From the NCBI GenBank assembly GCA_035513175.1, contig DATKCN010000130.1, positions 1 to 7,333 of the forward strand: 7,333 nt of DNA. Reading direction: 5' to 3'. Position 1 is the stretch's first letter. Each line of letters starts with the position of its first letter. Positions 1-6,239 of this stretch are shown here, piece after piece. Below the pieces are notes generated by a model. That model saw only the letters and a list, made by a program, of their open reading frames with translations, was not told the DNA's origin and did no database searches. This DNA comes from DATKCN01 sp035513175 (GTDB lineage: Bacteria; Chloroflexota; Chloroflexia; Thermomicrobiales; CFX8). Position numbers and translations under genes: made by a program.

Positions 1-16
1 GATGCACGCGCACCGC

Positions 17-133
17 TCAACTAGTTTGAAGCCGCCCCAACCGATCGAACGACAGAGCGGCCACCCACCATTCATGCTCGAGTGGCGAGCCAGTGAACTC
101 CACGTAGACGGGTGACCGTGCGCTCGTCGCCAT
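17..133 (-). CDS. doubtful 38-aa hypothetical protein downstream of ileS
   Basis: A minus-strand ATG at 131-133 opens 38 codons ending in TGA at 17-19, starting 29 nt after the ileS stop. The product has an aromatic/acidic stretch (VYVEFTGSPLEHEWWVAAL) that looks less like random GC-rich translation than most shadow frames. There is no clear Shine-Dalgarno sequence before the ATG, no recognised domain, and the plus strand is also open in one frame here. No function can be assigned. It could be a real small protein read through from ileS, a decayed remnant, or chance. Confidence 0.22.
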   Translation of the reverse strand: MATSARSPVYVEFTGSPLEHEWWVAALSFDRLGRLQTS

Positions 134-162
134 AATGTCAGCACTGGTTCGAGTCATCGGAC

Positions 163-3100
163 TCACCGCTCGTCCAGCAAGCTCCCGATGCGCGTGATCC
201 CGACCTTCGCCGTGCCGCTGCCGACCTTGATCTCGGTCTGGTAGTCGGCGCCATCGACCCAGCCGGGGGCGGCCTCGCGGGCCAGCGTCTCGGCGGCGAT
301 CTCCTCCAGGTGGCGCTCGATGGCGTGGGCGACCTGGCCCTCGGCAGACCAGGCCAGCCGGATGGTGTCCTCGATCCGAAGGTTGGCGTCCTTGCGGGCG
401 TCCTGCACGCCACGCACGAAGTCGCGGGCCAAACCTTCGAGGATCAACTCCGGCGTGAGTGTGACGTCGAGCGCAACCAGCAGGTCGCCCTCCTCGGCCA
501 CATTGAAGCCCTCGCGCTCCTTGACATCCACCAGCACCTCGTCCGGGGTGAGCGTGAACTCGCCCAGCGTGAGCGATTCACCGGCGCGGATGGCTCTCGC
601 GACCGTCGGGGCGTCGGCCTCCGCCAGCGCGGCGCGCACGACGCCGACCTGCTTACCGTACTTCGGACCGAGCACGGCGAGGTTCGGGCGCACGACGTAG
701 GTGGCGTAGGCCTCCGGGTCCTCGATGCGGCCGATCGCCTTGACGTTGAGCTCGTCCAGCAGCTGGTCCTGCATGCGCTCGACCGCCTCCAGCGTGGAGA
801 CATCGCGCGCCCACAGCAGCACCTCGGGCAGGGGCTGGCGCACCTTGACGCTGGCCTTGTTGCGGGCGGCGCGGCCCAGGTTCACGGCGGCCAGCAGGGC
901 CGTCATGTCGCGGTCCAGCGCGGCGTCGATCTGCGCCGCGTCCGCTACCGGGTAGTCGGTCAGGTGCACCGAGAGCGGCGCGTTGTCTTCGACCGTGAGC
1001 ACCAGGTTCTCGTAGATCTCGTCGGCCAGGAACGGGATGAACGGCCCCAGCACCTTCGAGAGGGTCGTCAGCACCTCGTAGAGCGTCAGGTAGGCGGCGG
1101 CCTTGTCGCGGTCGGCTTCCGTCTTCCAGAAGCGGCGGCGATTGCGGCGGATGTACCAGTTGGACAGCTCCTCAACGGTGAAATGCTCGATGGCGCGGGT
1201 GGCGGCGACGGCGTCGTAGTCGTCGAGGGCGGCCCGCACGTCGGTCACCAGCCCTTGCAGGCGCGAGATGATCCAGCGGTCCAGCAGTGTGCGCTCGGAC
1301 AGCGGCACGGCGTTGGCCGGGTCGGTCGGGTCGAAGCCGTCCAGCGCGGCGTAGTTGACGAGAAAGGCGTAGGAGTTCCACAGCGGCAGGATGAAACGCC
1401 GCCGCACCTCGTCGCCGATGCCGTAACCGAAGTTGAGGTTCAGCGTCGGATTGTGGGCGCAGTACAGCCAGCGCATGACGTCCGAGCCCATGATGTCGGC
1501 CGCCTCGTCGAACCAGATGGCGTTGCCCGCGCTCTTGTGCATCTCCCGGCCATGCTCGTCGCGCAGCAGGGCGAAGCCGAGGCAGGTGCGGTATGGCGCG
1601 CGGTCCACCAGCGTCGTGGACTGCGCCAGCATCGAGTAGAACCAGTTGCGGAACTGGCCGGGGAACGACTCGGTGATGAAGTCGGCCGGGAACCACTGCT
1701 CCCACTCGTCGCGGTCCTCGGTGTAACCCATCGTGCTGAACGGCACGATGCCCGCGTCCAGCCACGGGTTGCCGACATCCAGGATGCGGGAGACGGTCGC
1801 CCCACACTCTCGGCAACCGATCTTGACTTCGTCCACCCATGGGCGGTGCGGCGAGTGGCCCTCGAACTCGTCCCAGCCCTCGACGGCCCGCTCGGCCAGC
1901 TCATCCTTTGAGCCGATGACCTCGAACGTGCCGCACTCCTCGCACTCGTAGATCGGCAGCGCCAGCCCGTAGTAGCGCTTCTTGCTGATCATCCAGTCGC
2001 TCATGTTGCGCAGCCAGTCCAGCTCGCGCTCCAGCCCGAACTCCGGGATCCAGCGGATCTCGCGCGTGAGTTCCATCATGCGCTCGCGCATGCCGTCGAT
2101 GGCGATGAACCACTCGTCGACGAGGCGGAAGACAAGGTCGGTCTTACAGCGCCAGCAGGTCGGGTAGCGGTGCTGGTAGTCGTGGTCGCGGTAGAGCAGC
2201 CCCTTCTCGCGCAGGTCGCGGATGATCGGGTTGGCGACGTCATGGACGTACATGCCGGTCAGGAAGCCAAAGCCGTCGAAGTAGTAGCCGGAGTCGTCGA
2301 GCGGCGCGATGACCTGCAAGCCGTGCTCCTTGGAGAGCTTGTAGTCCTCGCGGCCCGCTCCCGGCGCGATATGCACGATGCCGGTCCCCTCGTCCGCCGC
2401 CACGTCGTTCCAGGCGATCACCCGGTGCTCGACGCCCGCGTTGGCCGGCAGTTCATCAAACGGCCCCCGATAGCTCCGTCCGACCAGATCGGAGCCCTTG
2501 ATCTCTTCGACCACCTCCCACTCGCCTTTCAGCGCGTGGGGCATGGCGTCTTTGGCGAGGTAGAGGAACGACGGTTGGGGTCGGGACGTGGGATGCGGGA
2601 CGCGGGACGCGGAAGTTGGTTCCGCGTCTCCATCCCCTGTTCCCTGTTCCCTGCTCCCTATTCCCTCCTCCGCGTCCCCCAGCCCTCGGCCCTCGGCCCT
2701 CACCTTCACGTAGACAAGCTCCGGATGCACGGCCGCCGCGACGTTGGCTGCCAGCGTCCAGGGGGTGGTCGTCCAGAGCAGCAGGGCGGCGTCCTCGTCC
2801 TCCAGGGGGAACCAGGCGTAGACCGAGCGGTGGGTGCGGTTCTGGTAGCCCTCGTTCAGCTCCATCTCGGAGATGCCGGTGCCACAGCGGGGGCACCAGG
2901 TCATGACATCGTCCCCCTTGTAGATCCAGCCCTTCTCATGACAGACCTTGAGGAAGTGCCAGATGGTGTAGTTGTTGGTGTCGGACATGGTGTAGTACGA
3001 GTTGTCCCAATCCATGAAGTTGCCGAGGCGCTTGGTCTGCTCAGTCTGGATGTTGGCGAACTTCTGCGTGCGCTGCATGCAGTACTCGACGAAGTTGTCG

Positions 3101-3462
3101 ATGCCGTAGCTCTCGATGTCGCGCTTGCTGGTGAAGCCCAGCTCCTTCTCGACCTCGACCTCGACCCACAGGCCCTGGCAGTCGAAGCCGTTCTGGTAGC
3201 GCTGCCGGTGACCCAGCATGGTGTGGTAGCGCACCCAGAGGTCCTTGTAGGTGCGTCCCCAGGCGTGGTGCACGCCCATCGGGTTGTTGGCCGTGATCGG
3301 ACCGTCGAGAAACGACCAGCGCTCCTCGGAATCGTCATTCTTCGTCAGATACTGCTCGACCACCCCGCTGCCATACCACCACGCCAGCCGCTCCCGCTCC
3401 ATCGCCGGGAAGTCCGCCCGCGTCTCCACCTGCTTGAATGTCCTGCCCGCCGCCTTCGCCAT
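163..3462 (-). CDS. ileS: isoleucyl-tRNA synthetase (IleRS2-like, GVHH signature)
   Basis: Class I cytosolic aminoacyl-tRNA synthetase that charges tRNA-Ile with isoleucine; 1099 aa, close to the family's 1000-1100. Seen in order: Rossmann fold with the HIGH position reading GVHH (residues 63-66, DNA 3265-3276); CP1 editing domain with the Thr-rich segment TTTPWTL (231-237) and the editing Asp in HIAPGAGRED (D373); Cys pairs C190/C193 with C436/C439 and C507/C510 with C550/C553, matching the two zinc sites of Thermus-type IleRS; the KMSKS position reading EMHKS (640-644, DNA 1531-1545), which keeps the second Lys; then the anticodon-binding helical domain and C-terminal domain. The start is set by GGAG at 3472-3475, 9 nt upstream. 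Residues about 256-298 are an extra low-complexity insertion (see heptad repeat). Expression should be controlled by the T-box leader upstream. The swapped HIGH motif resembles mupirocin-hyper-resistant IleRS2 enzymes. Identity is very secure; the subtype is an inference. Confidence 0.98.
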   Translation of the reverse strand: MAKAAGRTFKQVETRADFPAMERERLAWWYGSGVVEQYLTKNDDSEERWSFLDGPITANNPMGVHHAWGRTYKDLWVRYHTMLGHRQRYQNGFDCQGLWVEVEVEKELGFTSKRDIESYGIDNFVEYCMQRTQKFANIQTEQTKRLGNFMDWDNSYYTMSDTNNYTIWHFLKVCHEKGWIYKGDDVMTWCPRCGTGISEMELNEGYQNRTHRSVYAWFPLEDEDAALLLWTTTPWTLAANVAAAVHPELVYVKVRAEGRGLGDAEEGIGSREQGTGDGDAEPTSASRVPHPTSRPQPSFLYLAKDAMPHALKGEWEVVEEIKGSDLVGRSYRGPFDELPANAGVEHRVIAWNDVAADEGTGIVHIAPGAGREDYKLSKEHGLQVIAPLDDSGYYFDGFGFLTGMYVHDVANPIIRDLREKGLLYRDHDYQHRYPTCWRCKTDLVFRLVDEWFIAIDGMRERMMELTREIRWIPEFGLERELDWLRNMSDWMISKKRYYGLALPIYECEECGTFEVIGSKDELAERAVEGWDEFEGHSPHRPWVDEVKIGCRECGATVSRILDVGNPWLDAGIVPFSTMGYTEDRDEWEQWFPADFITESFPGQFRNWFYSMLAQSTTLVDRAPYRTCLGFALLRDEHGREMHKSAGNAIWFDEAADIMGSDVMRWLYCAHNPTLNLNFGYGIGDEVRRRFILPLWNSYAFLVNYAALDGFDPTDPANAVPLSERTLLDRWIISRLQGLVTDVRAALDDYDAVAATRAIEHFTVEELSNWYIRRNRRRFWKTEADRDKAAAYLTLYEVLTTLSKVLGPFIPFLADEIYENLVLTVEDNAPLSVHLTDYPVADAAQIDAALDRDMTALLAAVNLGRAARNKASVKVRQPLPEVLLWARDVSTLEAVERMQDQLLDELNVKAIGRIEDPEAYATYVVRPNLAVLGPKYGKQVGVVRAALAEADAPTVARAIRAGESLTLGEFTLTPDEVLVDVKEREGFNVAEEGDLLVALDVTLTPELILEGLARDFVRGVQDARKDANLRIEDTIRLAWSAEGQVAHAIERHLEEIAAETLAREAAPGWVDGADYQTEIKVGSGTAKVGITRIGSLLDER
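2583..2703. repeat. heptad tandem repeats inside ileS (editing-domain insertion)
   Basis: Three short runs of 7-bp units follow each other within the coding sequence. On the plus strand they are GGGACGT/GGGATGC/GGGACGC/GGGACGC (2583-2610), CCCTGTT/CCCTGTT/CCCTGCT/CCCTATT/CCCTCCT (2635-2669) and CCCTCGG/CCCTCGG/CCCTCAC (2683-2703). Translated on the minus strand they give a Gly/Glu/Ser/Arg-rich stretch (about residues 256-298) between the strands YVKV and FLYLAKDAM of the CP1 domain, where homologues normally have only a short turn. The reading frame stays open, so this is a tolerated in-frame insertion. Such heptads resemble the short tandem repeats spread through cyanobacterial and some Chloroflexi genomes. 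Confidence 0.85.
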
Positions 3463-3501
3463 CGTCGATCGCTCCTACTCCGCATCACGCATCACGAAAT
3501 G

Positions 3502-3533
3502 AAAAACCCGCCCTCACATTCATGAGGACGGGT
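3502..3533 (-). terminator. T-box intrinsic terminator
   Basis: On the minus strand ACCCGTCCTCA pairs with TGAGGGCGGGT (11 bp including one G-T pair) around a 6-nt loop, followed directly by five T (3502-3506). It lies just after the T-box core and before the ileS ribosome site, as expected for the terminator that competes with the antiterminator. Confidence 0.92.
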
Positions 3534-3547
3534 CGATTGCTCGCTTC

Positions 3548-3562
3548 CCGCGGTGCCACCTC
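3548..3562 (-). promoter_or_regulatory. T-box core / antiterminator bulge
   Basis: Minus-strand GAGGTGGCACCGCGG matches the T-box consensus AGGGTGGNACCGCG. The four bulge bases that pair with the tRNA acceptor end read UGGC, so the variable base is C, which would pair with a G discriminator rather than the A73 normal for tRNA-Ile. Confidence 0.93.
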
Positions 3563-3575
3563 GCTTGACGGCTGG

Positions 3576-3616
3576 AACCCCTCCCCCGGCCCCCTCCCCC
3601 ACAGGGCGAGGGGAGC
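3576..3616 (+). repeat. G/C-rich hairpin repeat, arm A (within T-box leader)
   Basis: A C-run/G-run element whose centre (GGCCCCCTCCCCCA) is exactly repeated, inverted, in arm B. The arm can also fold on itself (CCCCTC with GAGGGG). It belongs to the type of small palindromic intergenic repeat seen in many copies in Chloroflexi and some proteobacteria. It lies immediately upstream, in the RNA sense, of the antiterminator. Confidence 0.8.
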
Positions 3617-3682
3617 AGGAACGGGCGCCCAGCCTGTCCGCTCAGTCCGACCACCACGCCCAATGGCAATTACAATCCACAA

Positions 3683-3724
3683 TCTCCCCCTCTCCCTCTG
3701 GGGGAGGGGGCCGGGGGGTGGGGT
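3683..3724 (-). repeat. G/C-rich hairpin repeat, arm B (inverted copy of arm A)
   Basis: The reverse complement aligns with arm A over about 41 positions with a handful of differences and two 1-base gaps. The two arms enclose about 66 bp, so the whole 3576-3724 unit could be a MITE-like element, or two separate insertions in opposite directions. In RNA they could form one long imperfect hairpin or two local ones. Confidence 0.8.
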
Positions 3725-3830
3725 CGGTCGCCGGGATAACGGGTGGCGGGCCCGGTCACGTCTACTGGGGCTTGCGCCCGTTCGGGTGACGGCTCGGGAA
3801 GGATGTTCGGTGACGCTGTCCCTGCCCGGC

Positions 3831-3890
3831 TTGCACCCTGCCCGGGCTCGCTGCTGGCGCTCGCGCCGCCTACTCAGTTCCGTCAACGCC
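3831..3890 (-). repeat. 60-bp direct repeat, copy 1 (5' half of T-box stem I)
   Basis: This segment of the ileS leader, from the apical loop to just before the stem I base, is matched 52 of 60 without gaps by 6240-6299 in the same orientation. The repeats flank the two-gene plus-strand cassette. Identity stops abruptly on the side inside stem I and fades on the promoter side. Confidence 0.9.
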
Positions 3891-3895
3891 TGACG

Positions 3896-3936
3896 TATAT
3901 AGTAACCATAATAGTAGCAGAACGAAGCAGGTTACA
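3896..3936 (-). promoter_or_regulatory. tentative ileS leader promoter region
   Basis: The only AT-rich patch just upstream of the T-box stem I. On the minus strand it contains TATTAT (3908-3913) and TATATA (3896-3901) as possible -10 elements. Neither has a good -35 partner at 16-18 nt; TGTAAC (3931-3936) is the nearest and is weak. Placement follows from the leader, which must start close to 3890. Confidence 0.35.
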
Positions 3937-4001
3937 GTATTCGTCAGCGCCGATTCCATGTTGGGCACGCACGCTGCCCGTCGATCGCAACGGTAGCCGT
4001 G

Positions 4002-4030
4002 TTGTCGATGGGCACTCACGTCGTTATGAT
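4002..4030 (+). promoter_or_regulatory. predicted sigma70-type promoter of the oxidoreductase-hydrolase operon
   Basis: TTGTCG (4002-4007, 4/6 to TTGACA) and TATGAT (4025-4030, 5/6 to TATAAT) are separated by exactly 17 nt. Transcription would start near 4037, giving a leader of about 70 nt before the ATG at 4109. An imperfect palindrome around AGCTGTACAG (about 4040) lies near the start and could be an operator, but this is speculative. Confidence 0.55.
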
Positions 4031-4093
4031 GAGCCCGTCAGCTGTACAGATAGCTTGTCGCGCCGCGCATCCTCGTGGCGTGTCAATCCGTGG

Positions 4094-4100
4094 GAAGGAG
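4094..4100 (+). promoter_or_regulatory. ribosome binding site fixing the oxidoreductase start
   Basis: GAAGGAG ends 8 nt before the ATG at 4109. It decides the start: the frame is open further upstream to 3743, but that part overlaps the T-box leader and promoter and has no such site. Confidence 0.85.
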
Positions 4101-4108
4101 CGCCAGTC

Positions 4109-5401
4109 ATGCACATCTCGTCAACAACGCCGGAATACGATGTCCTGATCGTTGGCGCGCGTGTCGCCGGGGCCAGTCTGGCGCTGCTGCTGGCCCAGCG
4201 AGGCTGCCGGGTCATGCTGATTGACCGCGACGAGTTCCCCAGCGACACGATCTCGACGCACTACCTTGGCCCGTACGCGGTCGACCTCGTCCGCAATCTG
4301 GGTGTCCTGGAGGATGTCGAGACAACGGGCTTTCGCCGCATCACACGCAGCCGCACCTGGGTGAGCGATTGCCTGCTGGAGGGTCCTATCGCGCCAGGCG
4401 ACGGCTACGCGCTGGCGCCACGCCGCGACGCGTTTGACTCAATCCTTATCGAGCATGGCACGCGGCACGGCGTCGAATTCCGAGAGCGCACGCGCCTCGA
4501 CTCGCTGATCGAGCACGATGGACGCGTCGTCGGGGCCGTCATCGTCCCACGTGGCGGCAGCCCAACAGAGGTGCGCGCGAGCGTCGTAGTCGGCGCCGAT
4601 GGCCGCCATTCGAAGGTGGCCGATCTGGTCGCCGCCGCCCGGTACAACGAAACACCGGGACTGCGGCCGGTGTGCTTCGGATACTTCCAGGGCCTCGAGC
4701 CGCTGCCGGAGACAGCCGTGGAGCTGTTCTTTCAGGATGACCGGATCGCCTTCGTCTTTCCGATGCAGCCGGGCGCCGATTGCCTGGCGCTCGAATACCA
4801 GACCGACGACTTCGCGGCATTCCGCGAGGATCCCCTGGCCGCACTGCGGCAATGCTTCGAGCGCCTGCCCGGCATGACCGCCCGCCTGTCCGGCGCGACG
4901 CTCGAAGGCCGCATGCTCGGCATGCGCTCGATCGACAACTTCTTCCGCGTGCCGTTCGGGCCCGGCTGGGCGCTCATCGGTGACGCCGGATACCTGAAAG
5001 ATCCCATCACCGGCATGGGCATGGGCGACGCCATGACGCAGGCCTTCTGGCTGGCGGATGCGCTGCGTGACACATTCGAGGGCGCAGACTGGGACACGCG
5101 CATGGCGGCGTTCCAGCAACAGCGAGACGAATCGAGCGCGCCGCGGCTGGAGTTCACGCTGGCGGCCGCGCGGATGCGCGACATGCCCGAGGAATCGCTC
5201 GCCTGGCTGCGCGCCGCGCTGTCAAACCCGTTTGCGGGTCGTTTCTCGGCGCATACTCTGCCCGCGATGCTTCCGGACGCCTACCCGGAGATCGCGCGGC
5301 CAATGGTTGCGTTTGCCGCCGAGGCGTTCGGCGCGCCACGGCCCGAGCCGGCCATCGCCGCGGCTGATGACGACCGATCGGAGCTGTTGATTCATGCCTG
5401 A
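4109..5401 (+). CDS. FAD-dependent oxidoreductase (geranylgeranyl-reductase/PHBH-like monooxygenase family)
   Basis: A 430-aa flavoprotein of the COG0644-like group. It has an N-terminal Rossmann FAD motif VLIVGARVAGASLALLLA (12-29) with a basic-acidic turn LIDRDEF (37-43), the segment FPSDTISTHYL (43-53) typical of this subfamily, a central DG motif VGADGRHSKV (161-170), and the GD motif with substrate-side loop ALIGDAGYLKDPITGMGMGDA (288-308). The classical GxGxxG is GARVAG, with Arg at the second Gly as often seen in this subgroup. There is no signal peptide or membrane segment, so it is likely cytosolic. It may hydroxylate, epoxidise or reduce a small hydrophobic substrate; the substrate cannot be read from the sequence. 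Its stop overlaps the start of a hydrolase by 8 nt, so the two should be co-translated. Family assignment is secure, reaction uncertain. Confidence 0.92.
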   Translation: MHISSTTPEYDVLIVGARVAGASLALLLAQRGCRVMLIDRDEFPSDTISTHYLGPYAVDLVRNLGVLEDVETTGFRRITRSRTWVSDCLLEGPIAPGDGYALAPRRDAFDSILIEHGTRHGVEFRERTRLDSLIEHDGRVVGAVIVPRGGSPTEVRASVVVGADGRHSKVADLVAAARYNETPGLRPVCFGYFQGLEPLPETAVELFFQDDRIAFVFPMQPGADCLALEYQTDDFAAFREDPLAALRQCFERLPGMTARLSGATLEGRMLGMRSIDNFFRVPFGPGWALIGDAGYLKDPITGMGMGDAMTQAFWLADALRDTFEGADWDTRMAAFQQQRDESSAPRLEFTLAAARMRDMPEESLAWLRAALSNPFAGRFSAHTLPAMLPDAYPEIARPMVAFAAEAFGAPRPEPAIAAADDDRSELLIHA

Positions 5402-6212
5402 TATCATGGCGAATGGCCTGCGCTTTCACGTCACCGACCGGGGCAACGGCACGCCGGGCATGCTGCTGCACGGCTTCCCGGACACGGCCAACCTGTGGGA
5501 GAGTCAGATCGAGGCGCTGGTCGCCGCCGGATACCGTGCTATCGCGCCGGACATGCGGGGCCGGGGACGGAGCGAGCGGCCACCTGAGGTTTCCGACTTC
5601 GCCCTGCCGCACTGCGTCGCCGACGTTGCCGGGATCATGGACGCTTTGGACATCGAGCGGGCCCACGTCATCGGGCACGACTGGGGCGCGGCGGTGGCCT
5701 GGCTGTTCGCGATGCTGCGTCCGGAGCGCGTCGAGCGGCTGATCGCGGTGTCCGTCGGCTGTCCGGGAGCGGTCACGAAGCCGACGCTGGAAGGCTTGCA
5801 AAAGGGCTGGTACCGCCTGCTGATCCAGTTCGAGGACACGGCCGAGGAGCTGTTCCAGCGCGACGACTGGTGCCTGCTGCGCGAGCTGTTGCAGTGGTCC
5901 CCGCGCGCCGACGAGTACATCGCGACGCTGTCGGAGCCGGGCGCGCTAACCGCGGCGTTCAACTGGTACCGCGCGAACCTGCCGCCCGAGCGCCTGCTGG
6001 GGCCAGGCCGCCCGCTACCGGCAGTGACGGCCCCGACCATGGGCGTCTTCGGCGCGCATGACGCCTATCTGACCGAGCAAGCCATGCGCATGTCGGAGCG
6101 CAAGGTGGAGGGCGAGTGGCGCTACGAGCACTTCAACGACGCCGGGCACTGGCTGACGCTGGAAGAGCCTGAACGCTTCAACGCCTTGATGCTGGATTTC
6201 CTCGGCCGCTGA
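5394..6212 (+). CDS. alpha/beta hydrolase, epoxide-hydrolase type
   Basis: A 272-aa alpha/beta-hydrolase-fold enzyme. The oxyanion segment LLHGFPD (24-30) and nucleophile elbow GHDWGA (94-99) have Asp96 as nucleophile, as in epoxide hydrolases and haloalkane dehalogenases rather than Ser esterases. The acid is Asp223 (GAHDAYL) and the base His252 (DAGHWLTLEEPE). Cap-domain tyrosines Y140 (GWYRLL) and Y192 (NWYRANLP) fit the epoxide-ring-polarising pair, which favours epoxide hydrolase over dehalogenase; fluoroacetate dehalogenase is the main alternative. Likely cytosolic. The ATG at 5394 is preceded by GGAG at 5380-5383 inside the upstream gene; a second ATG at 5406 is possible. The neighbouring flavoenzyme could make an oxidised or epoxide intermediate that this enzyme opens, which is inference from the overlap. 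Confidence 0.92.
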   Translation: MPDIMANGLRFHVTDRGNGTPGMLLHGFPDTANLWESQIEALVAAGYRAIAPDMRGRGRSERPPEVSDFALPHCVADVAGIMDALDIERAHVIGHDWGAAVAWLFAMLRPERVERLIAVSVGCPGAVTKPTLEGLQKGWYRLLIQFEDTAEELFQRDDWCLLRELLQWSPRADEYIATLSEPGALTAAFNWYRANLPPERLLGPGRPLPAVTAPTMGVFGAHDAYLTEQAMRMSERKVEGEWRYEHFNDAGHWLTLEEPERFNALMLDFLGR

Positions 6213-6239
6213 CGGGAACCGGGGTCGAGCGAAAGTCTG

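Larger units (their letters stand above)
3502..3892 (-). ncRNA. T-box riboswitch leader of ileS
   Basis: The RNA, read on the minus strand, has the hallmarks of a T-box leader. Stem I runs from 3885 to 3787, with a base of TGACGG (3880-3885) pairing with CCGTCA (3787-3792), an AGTA internal loop (3871-3874) and an apical GGTGCAA loop (about 3831-3837). The specifier loop GAACATCC contains AUC, an Ile codon (3802-3804), matching the downstream gene. Stem III is CCGGG/CCCGG (3731-3755) with the frequent CCGTTATC segment. The T-box core GAGGTGGCACCGCGG (3548-3562) is followed by a terminator. Uncharged tRNA-Ile should pair with the specifier and the core and stabilise the antiterminator. Oddities: at about 390 nt it is longer than usual because of two inverted repeat arms between stem III and the core, and the core has UGGC where an Ile leader would be expected to have UGGU. 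Confidence 0.93.

Noticed and set aside
143..160. tRNA-like T-arm sequence (GGTTCGAGTC)
   Set aside because: The flanking bases do not form a 5-bp T stem, and no acceptor or anticodon arm surrounds it.
310..1911. Plus-strand 533-codon open frame antisense to ileS
   Set aside because: It mirrors a securely identified gene in GC-rich DNA; the product is Val/Gly/Arg/His/Gln-rich without recognisable motifs.
2583..2703. CRISPR-like array
   Set aside because: Units are 7 bp, adjacent and without spacers; they are simple tandem repeats inside a coding frame.
2170..3525. Plus-strand 451-codon open frame antisense to ileS and running into the T-box terminator
   Set aside because: Shadow of ileS codon bias with repetitive Val/Asp/His composition, and no ribosome site or domain.
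3576..3724. Rho-independent terminator pair or insertion sequence
   Set aside because: No T-run follows the hairpins on either strand, and about 66 bp between the arms cannot encode a transposase; a REP/MITE-like repeat is the better description.
3743..4108. N-terminal extension of the oxidoreductase frame
   Set aside because: It overlaps the T-box stem I and the divergent promoters, and adds a Ser/Arg-rich stretch with no family match; the ATG at 4109 has a strong ribosome site.
3891..6239. Transposon with terminal repeats
   Set aside because: The flanking repeats are direct, 60 bp long and derived from T-box sequence; there is no transposase or integrase gene and no terminal inverted repeats.
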